Shown here: piece after piece, positions 43,546 through 54,840 of the stretch | Position numbering within the stretch: the first letter of the stretch is position 1 | Layout of the letters: each line of letters starts with the position of its first letter | Source of the DNA: Chionoecetes opilio | Taxonomy: Eukaryota > Arthropoda > Malacostraca > Decapoda > Majidae | DNA: 64,000 nucleotides | Direction: 5' to 3' | Assembly (NCBI GenBank): GCA_016584305.1 | Contig: JACEEZ010020055.1 | Span: forward strand, 1 to 64,000 | Notes under the pieces: generated by a model | The model's input: only the letters and a program-made list of their open reading frames with translations | The model's database searches: none | Told to the model about the DNA's origin: nothing | Position numbers and translations under genes: made by a program

Positions 43546-44290
43546 CAAACGCGCGTTAGGGCATTTAAAATACGCACCCAAAATTGGGGGGGTGTTTCAG
43601 CGGGCGAAAATGCCAAAAAACCCAAAAAAAATTTGATTTTTTTATTTAAATTTCCCTTTTTGAATACCTTAAAACCCCCCCTCTAAACCAAGGGTCACGG
43701 GCTTTGGATTTGATAAAATGTGTAATGTATGCCCCCTGCCCGGACAGGGGACCTCAGAAGCTCTCTGCACAAAGAGATTGGTCTCTGACACGGAAGCAAT
43801 AATCCGTATAGAAAACAATGGTCGGAAAAAAAAAATCGAAGATATGGGTTTGACTAAATGAAGCTGATTAAGGTCAAACGGGCCCCGCGGAAAATCGAAT
43901 ATGATGTTCAATTTAAATCTATCCCTTTCCCGTTTTTTAGAACCAGACGCAAAATTTATGAAAAAAAAGGGTAAAATTTGCAGAAATAGTTTCACCAATG
44001 TTTTTATTTTTTAAAATTTTTAATTTTTCCTTTTTCCCAAACCTATTTGGACAGTGAGGTTTTTGAGTCAGTGTGGTTTTTGCAGTGAGCAGGGGAGGGG
44101 TGGGGCGCTGCCGGGATTGGCGAGCAGGCTGTGTAGTAATTTTTAACCCAATGAAACGTAAGCTAGACATATGTTTAAAAAATTTTATTTTACTTTGCAG
44201 ATATTTATGTGTTTATTTAGTGGAGCCTAAATTTTTGTTGGGTTTACCCCCTATATAGAATTTTTACCCGGGGGGTGATGGAGCGCCGTA
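43546..44290. other. Corroded block, no gene seen
   Basis: Homopolymer-rich. Nothing recognised. Confidence 0.45.
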
Positions 44291-44299
44291 AAATGTGTA

Positions 44300-45400
44300 A
44301 ATGATCGGGCAGGGTTTTTTTACATATGTGGAATTTTTTACCCTGACAGTCTGAAAAAACCTCTTAAAAAAGAAAAAGTTAAAGCAGCTTATCTGCTTTT
44401 TTCATGTGCCGTTAAGGGGATCAAGAAAAAGAAATGGGCCCCTACGTTCCCCTGCAGCCCCCTTGGGTTTAACCCCTTTAATAATGGTGCGTGGCCAAAA
44501 GGCCCCTCAGGAAAGGGGATTTGGGGATCCCCAATGGGTTTTGGGGTGAAAAAAAAGGATCACCGTAGACCGCTACTTTTGCCTCAAAACATCAAAAGGT
44601 ATTCAGGAAAAAAAGCGAGCTAAAAATAGGTATCCGACGTCCTTTTTGCATCAGGCCTGTGACATGGTCCCGATCTCCCAAATTCCAAAATTTTTCAAAT
44701 TGCAAGTCTAAAGTGAAACAGATCCCAACGAGGGGGGTAATCCCCTGGAATACAGAAAATTTTTAAGAAAAAGGGGAGACAAACAGAGAGCCCAAAAATT
44801 TATCAGCAAGGGAAAAGCTACAAAGGGCCCCTTTCTAGGGACCCAGATTACCCAAGGAGAAAAGGGAAGGGCCTTCCCTTTGGGTCTGTCTCAAGGAATG
44901 GAATTTGCTACAAAAAAGGGGGTTTTATCACCCCGTTTTGTCGTAGACATAAAGAATTTCGAGTTTTTCAAAATGGAAAAACAAGCTCTATTTTCTTTGT
45001 GGACAAAACTCATGGAACAACTTTTTTGAGTTTTACACTCATGATAAGGGGTGAGTGGCGGTGTTTATAGATTCAGAAAAAAAAACGCTAAAGGCCTTTT
45101 TTCTGCATAAAGGGAAATTAAAACTTTCCCAGGTTCCCAAATTTCGCATGGGCCCTGAAAGAGGTGAAAAATTATAAACTATGAAGACTTTGTTATCTGC
45201 TGTTAAATATGAAAAAACACAGTGGAAACTGGGGTGGGGACCCGAATTTTAAACTCCTTTCCTCAGGGGCCCAGTTAGGTTTTCACTAAGGACAGTGTTT
45301 TTTTTGTTTTTGGGGCTTAGAGCGGACAAAAAACATTACAAACAAAAAGGGAATTGGGCCCGCACGACCCCCCAAAGATCACCTGGCAGGTTCAACTGTA
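44300..45400 (+). pseudogene. Decayed copy of a repeated arthropod ORF family
   Basis: Across frameshifts the + strand reads DCYFCLKTSKGIQEKK, then KNRYPTSF, then GEWRCL-IDS, KAFFLHKGN, MKTLLSAVKYEKTQWKL, and a CLESGQK-HYKQKELGPHDPP-like segment. I recognise this order from an ORF family found in many copies in arthropod and cnidarian genomes. In that family a 'CYFC(L/M)T' box precedes 'EWRLFIDSSKTSLKAVLLHNGN' and 'CLWDSR'. I do not know an agreed function for it. This copy is far from intact. Confidence 0.55.
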
Positions 45401-45639
45401 TTTATATTTTTGGATATTTTCCCAAAAGGGGGACAATTTTGGATATATTTGGAAAAATAATTTAAGTATATTTTTTGGGCCCGATATGACATTAGGTCCC
45501 AATAAAGCCGCAGGGACCACCATAATTTTTAATTTTCAAGAATAATATTAACGTTTGGGGATTGTTTCGATTTTAAATTTTAAAAATTTATTATAAGTAA
45601 TAAAATTTTATATATCGTATATTGCCGAGGTCAAGGCGT

Positions 45640-47480
45640 GGTTTCTTGCCGACGGAGACGGGAAAAAAATCGAGGAGAGCGCGCTGCCAGGGGGGCGGGA
45701 AACCGGGACCAGCACAGGCTCTGTCACGCGGACTAAAAAACCCCCCGAGGAGGGGACAAGGAGAGGATGTCGGGAGTCTCGTGAGATGTCGAGGGTATTT
45801 GAACGCTAATGCCCTCCCCCCGCCTACCGACCCTGAAGAAGCCCGTTCCAAGTCCCCTTTCTCGGGCGAGTGTATTCGACAGAGAGGGCGCCTCGGCGGA
45901 AAATGGATGGGAGAGGGCTCGTTGGGCTGGTACTTTGGGATTTGTTCACGGGGACCCCCCAATGAGAGCTTCACACCACGGGGTTTACAGGCGTGGATGC
46001 CGATCCTTCCATTGACGAAACCGCCCCCCCTTTGACGAAGTCAGAGAGGCTGTACAAAGTTGAAGGGGGGAAAGGGCAGTGGGTTTGAATATCAGGCGGC
46101 CCCCCCCCCTCAAAGCTGGGGGTGAGGCCATGATCCGGGGTTGCATGCTGCCCGAGCGTGTGGCAATCAGGTACAATTCCTCCTGACGGGAAAAGGGGGC
46201 TGGTGCCCCACCGGGAAAAGGGGAAAAAGGGGACCGTCGGGACTGAAACAATCCCGGGTATTACATGCTGGTCCGGGGCAAGGTTTGCCCATCATTGGAC
46301 ACGAATTCCAGTCATTGGTGAAGCATGGGGAACCCTAGCTTGGGTTCACCCCCGGGTAATAACAACGGCCGTATCCTAGCGCTTGTGCCTGGGAACGCCG
46401 ACGGATTTTCGACAGGGGATCTTGCAGCCTAGGGGACTCAAGAAGGCGTTTGACTCAGTGCATCGTGAGTCCTGGGATTTCTGCGCTTCGAGGGTTTTCC
46501 TGCAAGGACTTTTGGTTTGATAAGGGTTTTTCTGGGGGATGGAGTGCTGTGAAGTGTGGGCAGGTGTATCAGCTTTTTCTGTGAATACAGGAGGGGAGGC
46601 AGGGTGCGCCCTTGCCCCATCATTTTTCAACGTTGTTCGACGGGTTTTGGGAAAAGGGTTTGTAGATCAAAGTGAGGGAGCATCCGTCGGCAACCCAAAT
46701 CACTGACTTTTTTTTGCCCAGAGCAGTAATCTTGTGAGTCACTGGAGGCTGGTGATGGCCCGAGGCGCTGCACGAGGGGGCAAAGCCTTTGGGACTTTAG
46801 GTTCCCGGGGTCAAACCAAAAGGTCCAGGTATTTGGAGACTTACTAGATGAAGCAGTAAGTCTGTTCATGTGTGGCGAGGACATTGAGTCTTGGGGAAAG
46901 TTTTACATACCTGAGCGCCCGTCCATAATGACGGGGGTCACGCAAGAAACTTTCGATGGATTTGGCAAGCCAGGTGTTATGGGCCCTCAGCGGGGGTATT
47001 TTGGGGTTTTCGGACCGTGCAGGGGACAAAACCGGGTCTTCAAATCGCTTTGACCCCGCTTACTCTAGGTTTTGAGAATGGACACTAAATAGTGACTGAA
47101 GAGACGAACAATGCCTTTTTTAATAAATGTCTTTGCAGAAACATGGGGTATCGCTGGGGTGATTAGTGTTTAAATCAGCGATGCACCGTGAGACGAATCG
47201 GGCCTTTTTCCTGCTAGTCCGTCGCGCCAAATTCGGGTAATGGGCATGGGCCAAAGCTACCTGAAACGATCCTTCCCATCGGGTTTTATCGTAAAAGACA
47301 ATCCGGGGAGGAGGCCAAGGGGGCCCCACAAGGCCGTGGGGGGGCAAATTTGTTTCTTTCGAGAGCGTTGGTATGGGGGAAAAGGGGCCGCATGGGAACG
47401 CGCGTGGTGACCCCGGGGGGGGCGTGTAGGGGGGCGAGGCGACGGCCCCCCGCGTATGCCCCCCAAAGATGTTAATAATT
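45640..47480 (+). pseudogene. RTE-type LINE, longer but corroded second copy
   Basis: Same family as 34789-35959, opposite strand. It has an extra 5' part: a FDEVREAVQS segment near 46030, then VWQSGTIPPDGKRG with VPIGKG near 46160-46220, then NNNGRILAL near 46360. After these come the remnants of AAYVDLKKAFDSVHRE near 46420-46470. The 3' end (47250-47475) matches the clean copy to the final codons. Nearly every homopolymer is expanded, so no motif stays in frame for long. The pattern of damage is typical of consensus error and not of ordinary mutation. Confidence 0.85.
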
Positions 47481-48488
47481 TTAAAAGCTATTAAATTTAA
47501 AATGCGATATTTCAAAAAAAAAAAACGGCTAGAGAAAAAGCAATGCCCTTTTTGAAATCAGCAGCGAAAAAAGCTTCCCAAACCCAACACAATGAACCAG
47601 AAAATTTTTGGTGTGACCCGGAAATAGGAGTAGCAACGCCTTAGGTCCTCCACTTATGATGTGTAAGCCCGAACCACACGCTATTGGGTTATAAGGCGGC
47701 AATGGCGATAGGGAAAGGGTTTCGGGAAATAAGATTTTGATCAGAGTAACCCCCAAAGGATGAAATAGTTTTAAAAAATAAACTGAAGGGTTTTAGGTTG
47801 AAAAAAAAAAATGTTTGGTGTTCCAAAAACGGTCAGAATACCCGCTGCACCCGTTTCCCAGGTGATAAAGATAGCAAAGTGAAGGTATTTTTCAGGTGGT
47901 CAGGAAAGAGGATGATAGCCCAAAATGGTGGGAAACATAAATCCCCAATTGTGAAGACACCCAAAAAGGGAAAAAAGTTAACTTTTTCCCGTAATGCCCC
48001 CATATGGAAAAAATGTTTTCGAAGCTAGGAATTTCTCATGCATAATTTTGACCTTTTTTTCAAACCCCTTTTATATAGTTTAAGAGCCCCTCAATATAAA
48101 GAAAAAAAAATATTGAAATTTTAAAGTTATTTTGTTTACAAAGAAAATGCAAAATTGAGAAAAAAACGATTTCAAGTCCCCACATGAACAAGTGAAACAA
48201 ATATTTCACTGCGCGTAAATGTGGTTGCTTCACATTTATGTTACCAAAATAGTAAAGTAGTTTTGTGACATCATTTTCCTATTATTCATATAGTACCATG
48301 ATTGCAAAAACAAATAATGTTTATTTTTAAAACATGGAGGGTGCTGCATATATACAGGGCTTGCTTCAGGGGCATGGTTCGGTTTTCTTTTTCTTTATAT
48401 TCGAAGAAAACGAACGCAGATTTATGTTGAAAAGAGGTGTTGGCTACCGCTAGGGAATCGTGTCACTTCGTTAGCGTTTGGCTTTCAC
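47481..48488. other. Corroded to clean transition, no gene seen
   Basis: The homopolymer inflation ends at about 48050; after that sequence quality looks normal. The inverted duplication begins at or before 48489; its true outer edge cannot be seen because the matching arm runs off the window. Confidence 0.5.
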
Positions 48489-48720
48489 TGAAGATTGGTG
48501 TCTTACTGATAAATGTAAGTATTCCTTAGATTTCCTATGTGAAGAAGGAGAGTGGTATTATAACTTTTTTATTCTTTCATGTGTTGCTATAATTGAATCT
48601 TGTTATTATAACAGCATTGCAAATATTACATTTTCGTATCCCTGGCATACAGGTAATGGATGCCTGAATCTTTCTACAGAGCAAGCAAATCTATGCGAGT
48701 GACAACAATTGGAGAAGCTT

Positions 48721-50397
48721 ATGAAGCAAAACGCACCACATGCTGTCAATATTGTTGTTTTGCCTCATGATGCAGGTGACACGGAAATCAAGTGAGTGAT
48801 ACTGAAGATGCTAATGATGACCAAGAGGAGAGCTATAAACCAGCAGGAGAGTTTGAAGTAGAGAAGGGAAAATCCACAGTGATAAAAATTGTGATACAAA
48901 AACACAGATGTGTATCCTGCATCTGCCTACACAGATGAAATGCAAGGAAACTCCGAGGGGGAGGAAACGCAGCATTTTGATAATTATTTTCCCTTTTGTT
49001 GACAAAGATTATTGACAAAACATATACTGAGAACTTTATGGAACTGGAAGGAAAATCAGTGTATGCGATTATGAAGAAACCATCTACCCAGATATAATGA
49101 AAGCACCCGTTCTCAGACCAACATGTATCCCAACAGCGAGAACAAAATCCAAATTTTCATGCTTCAGAAAAAGATTTTCTCAACTTTTTGGGATTCTTTT
49201 GCTTTCAGGATACCACACTGTTCCAGAGGAACACCATTATTGGTCAACCAACCTAAACTTGGGTGTACCTGTTGTATACATACCAATAGAAAAAACCAAA
49301 TACTTTGAAATCAAAAGATACTTTACATTTTTTTGACAACCCCGAATCTCCCTGAAGGAAATATAATGAGCAAAATTTATCCACTGTAGATATACTAAAT
49401 GATAATCTCATTAGTTATGGCATTTTCCATGAAATTCTCAGTATTGATGAGCAATGGTACTCTACTTGGACGCCATAGTGCTAAAAGGTTTATGAGAGGA
49501 AAGCCAATTCGCTTGGGTACAAGATTGGTACATGTGGGGTAATGATGGTTATCCGTATCACATGAAGATTTATCAAGGAAAGGAGCCAAATCCCCAGAAA
49601 CAACTACTTGGGACACGCGTAATCATGAACAGGGTTGATATATTCACTTCCAATTCAGTTTGCTGTGTGCCACCAGCTTTTTGAAACTTTCTTTACAAAT
49701 TAGGATCTGATGGTCAAGCTGGCCGAGAGAAGGATGCCAGTTACTGGGACAATCAGAGAACACAGGACAGCTGGTGCAACAAAAAAATATTTCTAGGTAC
49801 ATTTGACAACTGTAGTGATGGAAAGGTGTACGCTGCAAAGTGGAATGACAACTAAATTTTTGCTATTGCCAGCAACTGGGAGAACACAACCCACTTCATA
49901 AAGTAAAATGACGTGTGAAAGGAAGTGATAAGGAGGTCACACAACAACATCTTGTCAACTCCTACAACAAGGAATGGGTGGAGTTGACCATCTGGATCGA
50001 ATGTCAGAATCATATCGCCCCATGATTCGTGGAAAAAATGGTTAGCAACTTTTCGTCAACATGATCAACGTTGCCATGATTGTAGCATGGAGGATTCACT
50101 GCAAAGTAGAACCAGACAAGCTATCTTATCTCACTTGGAATTTCGAAGAGATGTGACACTGTATTTACTCAAAGCTGGTGTAGTACAACATCAAAGGGCA
50201 CCTGGTTGCGCTGCATCCCTCCCCAAAGATGTCGATACGATGGGATGAATCACATCTTGCGTAAAATACGCAAAGGGCAATGCAAATTTTTCCAGAAAAA
50301 ACAATATAAGTATGTTTCAAAAAGTGCAATGTTCGTCTACATGCAAAAAGGGGCCAAGCAATGTTTAAAATGTACCATCGTAAATAAAGCAAATTAA
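48721..50397 (+). pseudogene. piggyBac-type transposase, left-arm copy (frameshifted)
   Basis: ATG at 48721 opens MKQNAPHAVNIVVLPHDAGD, followed by an acidic N-terminal region. Later segments include LLLSGYHTVPEEHHYW near 49200, SIDE (first catalytic Asp) near 49442, and CHQLFETFFTN near 49675, where the family normally has a DNFF box. SYNKE-WVELTIWIE (for YNK-GGVDHLDR) lies near 49965-50000. The C-terminal Cys-rich part is at 50220-50350. At least eight indels against the right-arm copy break the frame. PiggyBac transposases cut and paste at TTAA; no piggyBac-type terminal repeats were found at its flanks. Confidence 0.82.
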
Positions 50398-50819
50398 TGA
50401 CTGGAAATATGTCAAAATCTTATCTTCATTTTTATTTATTACAAGAGGCCCTAAAAATATGAAAGGGAATAAAATCTTGTAATTTCCCTTTTGGCTAGGG
50501 AATCCTCCAATGATCCTTAAAGGAACATGTGTAATTCCAATATATGAAATAAAATTGGTCTCATAATGTCAGCTGTGGACTCCTTATGATAACAGATTCA
50601 TATATGTAAAGAGAACTAAAATATAACCAGGTTATCTATAGTGGTAGGATAACGGTAATAAGATGTGCACCACTTGGAAGTAGAAGAACTTTTCATAATC
50701 TGAGGAGTTAGGTGAGAGATATACAGCACAAAAAAAATTTAGTAAAAGAGTTTCATTTTTTTTTACATCACAAAGGACTGGCCAAGGGACACAACAAAAA
50801 GAAGTAAACAAAGCCCGCT

Positions 50820-51640
50820 TATTGCCCTTTATAGTTCCCTATAAAGAAGACAGTAAGAAAATAAAAAAAGAGGGTGGGCCAATTTAGTTCGGGAGGTGTC
50901 TTGTTACTCTTCTCTTGAAAAGATTTTAGTGTAGGAAGGGGGGAAAATAAAAACAGGAAGAGAGTTCCAGAGTTTACCAGTGAAAGGGATGAAAGAGTAA
51001 AGATACTGATTAATTTTTTCATTAGGAAGATGGACAGAATAGGGATGAGAATGAGTAGAAAGTCTTGTGCAGCGAGGCCGCGGGAGGTGGGTGGCAGCAC
51101 TTAGGAAGTTCAGAAGTGCAGTGAGCATGAAAATAACGGTAGAAGATACCAAGAGAAGCAACATTGCGGCGGTGATTTAAATATTGAAGACAGGCAGTCA
51201 GAGGAGGGGTGTTGATGAGACGCAAAGCTTTTGACTAAAACCATGTTTGGGAGAGCTGTATGAGTGGATCCTCCCAAACATGTGAAAATACTCCATACAG
51301 GGGTGGATAAGTCCTCGTAGAGAGCAAGCAACAGGGGGGGAGGAAAAAAATGACGCAGACGCCACGGAACCTAACTTCTAGAAGCTTTTTTAGCAAGGAG
51401 ATGAGAGTAAGATTACCATTTCAGATTTTAGTAAAGGATAGTCCTAGAATGTTCATTGTAGAAGGAGGAGATAGTTGAGTGTCATTGAAGAAGAGGGGAT
51501 AGTTATCTGGTAGGTTTTGTATAGTAGATAGGTAAAGAAATAGGGTTTTTGAGGCATTGAACAAACAAGGTTTCCCTTGCCTCAATCATAAATTATAGAA
51601 AGATCAGAAGTTAGGCGCTCGGTGGCATCTTCCGTGAATC
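50820..51640 (-). pseudogene. Jockey-type LINE 3' end, left-arm copy
   Basis: Minus-strand mirror of 60850-61620. Recognisable pieces are MLALYEDLSTPVWSIFTCLG (frameshifted), GGSTHTALPNMV, MRLINTPPLTACLQYLNHRR and NVASLGIFYRYFHAHCTSEL, with the C-terminal PFTGKLWNSLPVFIFPPSYT. It ends in a short A-rich tail near 50750-50770. Confidence 0.82.
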
Positions 51641-51839
51641 ATTATTTCCCTGTGATTTGGGGACGTCTAAAAGCGACGTTGAATATGCAGTTATGTCTAT
51701 GTCATAATATAAAATAGAGATAATACAATATTTGTAGTTAAAAATATATATCTTCTGGGGAAAAAAGAATGTTCAAAGAGTAGGTTAAATATATATATGG
51801 ATGGTATAGATGGATGATAAGCACTAAGTTTTACATGAG

Positions 51840-52025
51840 TACCTTGGGTTGTCATTGGTCTTTGTGCAGCCTTCTTGTGCCCTTCTTTTTTTAATTTCAA
51901 ATGAACAAAACTGCGCTATCAAAAAACTTGAGAACACAAATTCTTGTCCACACCAGCAGTGAGAAATGGGTCGAGTGCCATCTATGCCAAATGAGGTAAA
52001 AAACAGGACGTTCGTGCCCATAAAA
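51840..52025 (-). repeat. Dispersed repeat, left-arm copy
   Basis: Reverse complement of the repeat at 60455-60640, related to 8013-8215. Landmarks on the minus strand: ACGTCCTGTTTTTTACCTCA and TTTGGCATAGATGGCACTCG. Confidence 0.75.
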
Positions 52026-52889
52026 AAAACAAGATCGAGAGAAGTTTACTTCTTTCGTTCGTGCTATAAATTCCCACTAGTAATATACCACATTATGGAG
52101 GGGTTATAGTAGATTTACGTGTCCTTTTTCTCATATTGTCTCCTCATTTGTCCTCTTATTGTAATGCTAACTTGACCATTCATTACATTTTCCTTGGTTC
52201 AAATAATGATGAAAACAGAAACCAGCGAAGTTGGGGCTGAGTTAGGATTATATAATTACTGATCCCTTTCAAGAGTGAGTTTATGTAAGTCTATAATTAA
52301 ATAATAATATATTAATCAAATACCGGCGTCATGATAACCGATTTCTTCTTGAATATTTTTGGCTGGAATATAGTTAATATTACATGATATCGGAATAGAT
52401 AAGAGGGTTGTGTTAATTGTTCATTTCTTCGGAAAACGATTTTTGGTCGGCGTTATCAGAAACTACACACGAAGTACGCATCAGTTTTCACCCAAACTTC
52501 AACAAACTACGTTAACTATATGCTGAAAATGTTATGCAAATACCTTTTTTTTTAAAACAAGAATACCATTGATATGCTGCATTTATTCATAATGGAGAAA
52601 GGTTAATCAACAACAAATTATAACAAAGACCATTATAGATCCAAGATGAAATAACAGAAATCCTAAAAAAACTATCAATAAAAGACCAAGATCAATGTTG
52701 TAATGCTAAGGCGTCTCTCATGGGCAAACATGACCAACATACATACGTCATTTACAGTTTCGTTAGTTGTAAAATGCCAATGGTCGGGGGGAAGGATACG
52801 TGCGTACTTCAGTAGGGGAGGTTAAGGCACATCAGTAATCTGGGATTATGGGACTTCCCGATGATGAATCAATTGTAGGGGTTGGGAGA
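52026..52889. other. Arm sequence without recognised gene
   Basis: This is the 3' flank of the mucin-like gene, mirrored at about 59572-60454. AT-rich, with no other element recognised. Confidence 0.5.
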
Positions 52890-54481
52890 TTAAACAGGTG
52901 AAGGGGTTGTAGATGTATCAGTTGTAGGGGGTTTTAGGGAATCAGTTGTAGGGGTTGTAGGTGAATCAGTTGTAGGGGTGTAGGTGAATCAGTTGTAGGG
53001 TTTTAGGTGAATCAGTTGTAGGGGTTGTAGGTGAATCAGTTGTAGGGGTTGTAGGTGAATCAGTTGTAGGGGTTTTAGGTGAATCAGTTGTAGGGGTTGT
53101 AGGTGAATCAGTTGTAGGGGTTGAGGTGAATCAGTTGTAGGGGTTGTAGGTGAATCAGGATTGGTAGGGGTTGTAGGTGAATCAGTTGTAGGGGTTGTAG
53201 GTGAATCAGTTGTAGGGGTTTTAGGTGAATCAGTTGTAGGGGTTGTAGGGTGAATCAGTTGTAGGGGTTGTAGGTGATCAGTGGTCGAGGTTGAGGGGTT
53301 GTAGTAACAGGTGGACACTCAGCCGCCTCAAAGGCAGAGAAGATGACAGGCAGCCCTCAATCTGCACGGTAGCGGTGAGGACGGATGTTTGACGGTGGAG
53401 ACGTATTGAGTCGAAATTAAAGTCTTTGTTACTTGCCTGACGGGAAGCACCACGGGAATGAAAGACCAGAAATTCTGTAACAAAAAAAAAATTAATTACT
53501 ATTCGTCAACGAAAACATCTCCATATATTTCAGAAAAAAGGGGGAAAAATAGTCATGCATTGGTACACATTATAATGGAAAGAAATTTTACTTTGCATAA
53601 TACAGATGCCAGTACTTCTATCTTTCACACACAAATATAAATTGCAATTTTTGTAAACTGAAGGATTTTCACAATGAATTCCTGTATGAAATTTGGATTA
53701 TATGTTTATATTACAATACAAAAAATTATGTAACGTATACATACGTCCCTCATTTTCTGCCGTGTCATGAAGTTGAGAAAATTCTGCTTTTGATAAACTT
53801 CTGTTGATCTGAAACCCTGCCATGCACAAGAAAAAAATAATATTAGTAGAATTTCTTCACTTTTTTGCTGTTCAGTGAGTATTTATTCTCTTTCTCTCTT
53901 TCTCTCTCAATCTCTCTCGCATTTTTCTTGCTTTCTTTCCATGCTTCGAGGCTTACAACGGCTGCAGGTAAGGGTGGTGGCTAAAAGGTTGCGGCCGGCG
54001 ACCACGTTTGAGCAGAGCTGCAGAATGGTCCTGCGTCCCAGATGCAAGTGGCATAGGTTTGGGACTCTTCACCTTCTCCACTTCATGGTCTAGCAGGAAG
54101 TGAAAAAGTCGGTACTTCATGCACGTAACAAAATTTATATTTAACATAACTAAGCTTATTTTCATATATCATAATGAAAAAACGGCACTCTTTAGTTAAA
54201 GTACGAACTCTCATACTAATACTTTTGATTATCACAGACACTTAAAGAGGTTATCATAAAAGATCTCAGTTATATGAAACAAAAATAACACCGACTATGC
54301 ACTACTGAAATACCGTGACGGTATAGACACCGGGAAAAAGATATATTGTTCTGCGTGGTGACCTGGCTTCCATGGCCACGTCCCTCAACCTGTCTTGATC
54401 TTCTACTGGAGTTGCCGTGAAACTTTCGTTGGCGTCCACAACAGCAACCACCACCATAACCACTGCCGAAAGTATGCGCAC
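52890..54481 (-). CDS. Candidate secreted mucin-like gene, left arm (4 exons)
   Basis: Exon A (54481 down to about 54302) reads VRILSAVVMVVVAVVDA, a signal-peptide core, then NESFTATPVEDQDRLRDVAM and SPRRTIYLFPG. Its start codon must lie in an upstream exon, and its donor is uncertain. Exon B (54089-53957) follows a CTTTTTCACTTCCTGCTAG acceptor and ends at a GTAAGC donor; it encodes HEVEKVKSPKPMPLASG and LLKRGRRPQPFSHHPYLQP. Exon C (53808-53745) encodes STEVYQKQNFLNFMTRQKMR and ends at GTATGT. Exon D (53474-52890) starts NFWSFIPVVLPVRQVTKTLI, contains two Cys (DGC, AEC), enters TTPTTDSP repeats and stops after TTPSPV. The B/C and C/D joins keep phase. The product would be secreted and O-glycosylated; function is unknown. 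Indels break the repeat part here. Confidence 0.6.
52905..53290 (-). repeat. 24-bp coding minisatellite, left arm
   Basis: About 15 units, each encoding TTPTTDSP on the minus strand. Several units have lost or gained one to three bases relative to the right arm, breaking the frame. Confidence 0.95.
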
Positions 54482-54787
54482 CTTGACGTAGAAAATACAT
54501 TACATAATTAAATGGTTTCAGATCCTTTCCAATGCTACCATATTAAATCAGGTACAGGAACACAATATTATACAGTGACTACTATTATTATCACGTTAGT
54601 TATAGGTACACAGTGTTAGCAAGAAAGGATGCCAACACCTTAGACATTAAGCTGAACATTGTGGGACAGTGTCTCACTTGAGAGTAAACCTTACCTGGTG
54701 TCTTGAGCCTTATTAATAGCATTCTCTGACCCCCCCCCCCCCCCTCTCTTTTTCTCTTTCTACTCTCTCTTTTCATTTTTTTTTTTT

Positions 54788-54829
<42 letters not shown>

Positions 54830-54840
54830 CTCTCCTGTAT
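54371..54840. other. Unique spacer next to the left arm
   Basis: It is not repeated on the right side. It holds most of the putative signal-peptide exon of the mucin-like gene (to 54481), then a C13 run at 54731-54743 and a (CT)n tract at 54745-54835. Any first exon and promoter of that gene would lie here or be lost in the A/T block. Confidence 0.7.

Larger units (their letters stand above)
48489..54370. repeat. Left arm of giant inverted repeat
   Basis: The whole segment is the reverse complement of 58115-64000. Contents from outside in: piggyBac transposase (+), Jockey-type LINE 3' end (-), dispersed repeat (-), mucin-like gene (-). Differences are mostly one- to few-base indels spread along the arm, with few substitutions. 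Confidence 0.95.

Noticed and set aside
45622..46251. Arg/Pro/Gly-rich genes
   Set aside because: They are out-of-frame readings of the RTE LINE copy, whose true frame is recognisable in pieces.
54270..54500. Gly/Cys-rich frame starting MYFLRQGAHTFGSGYGGGCC
   Set aside because: It overlaps, in another frame, the reading VRILSAVVMVVVAVVDA, which makes a sensible signal peptide and fits the neighbouring exons better.
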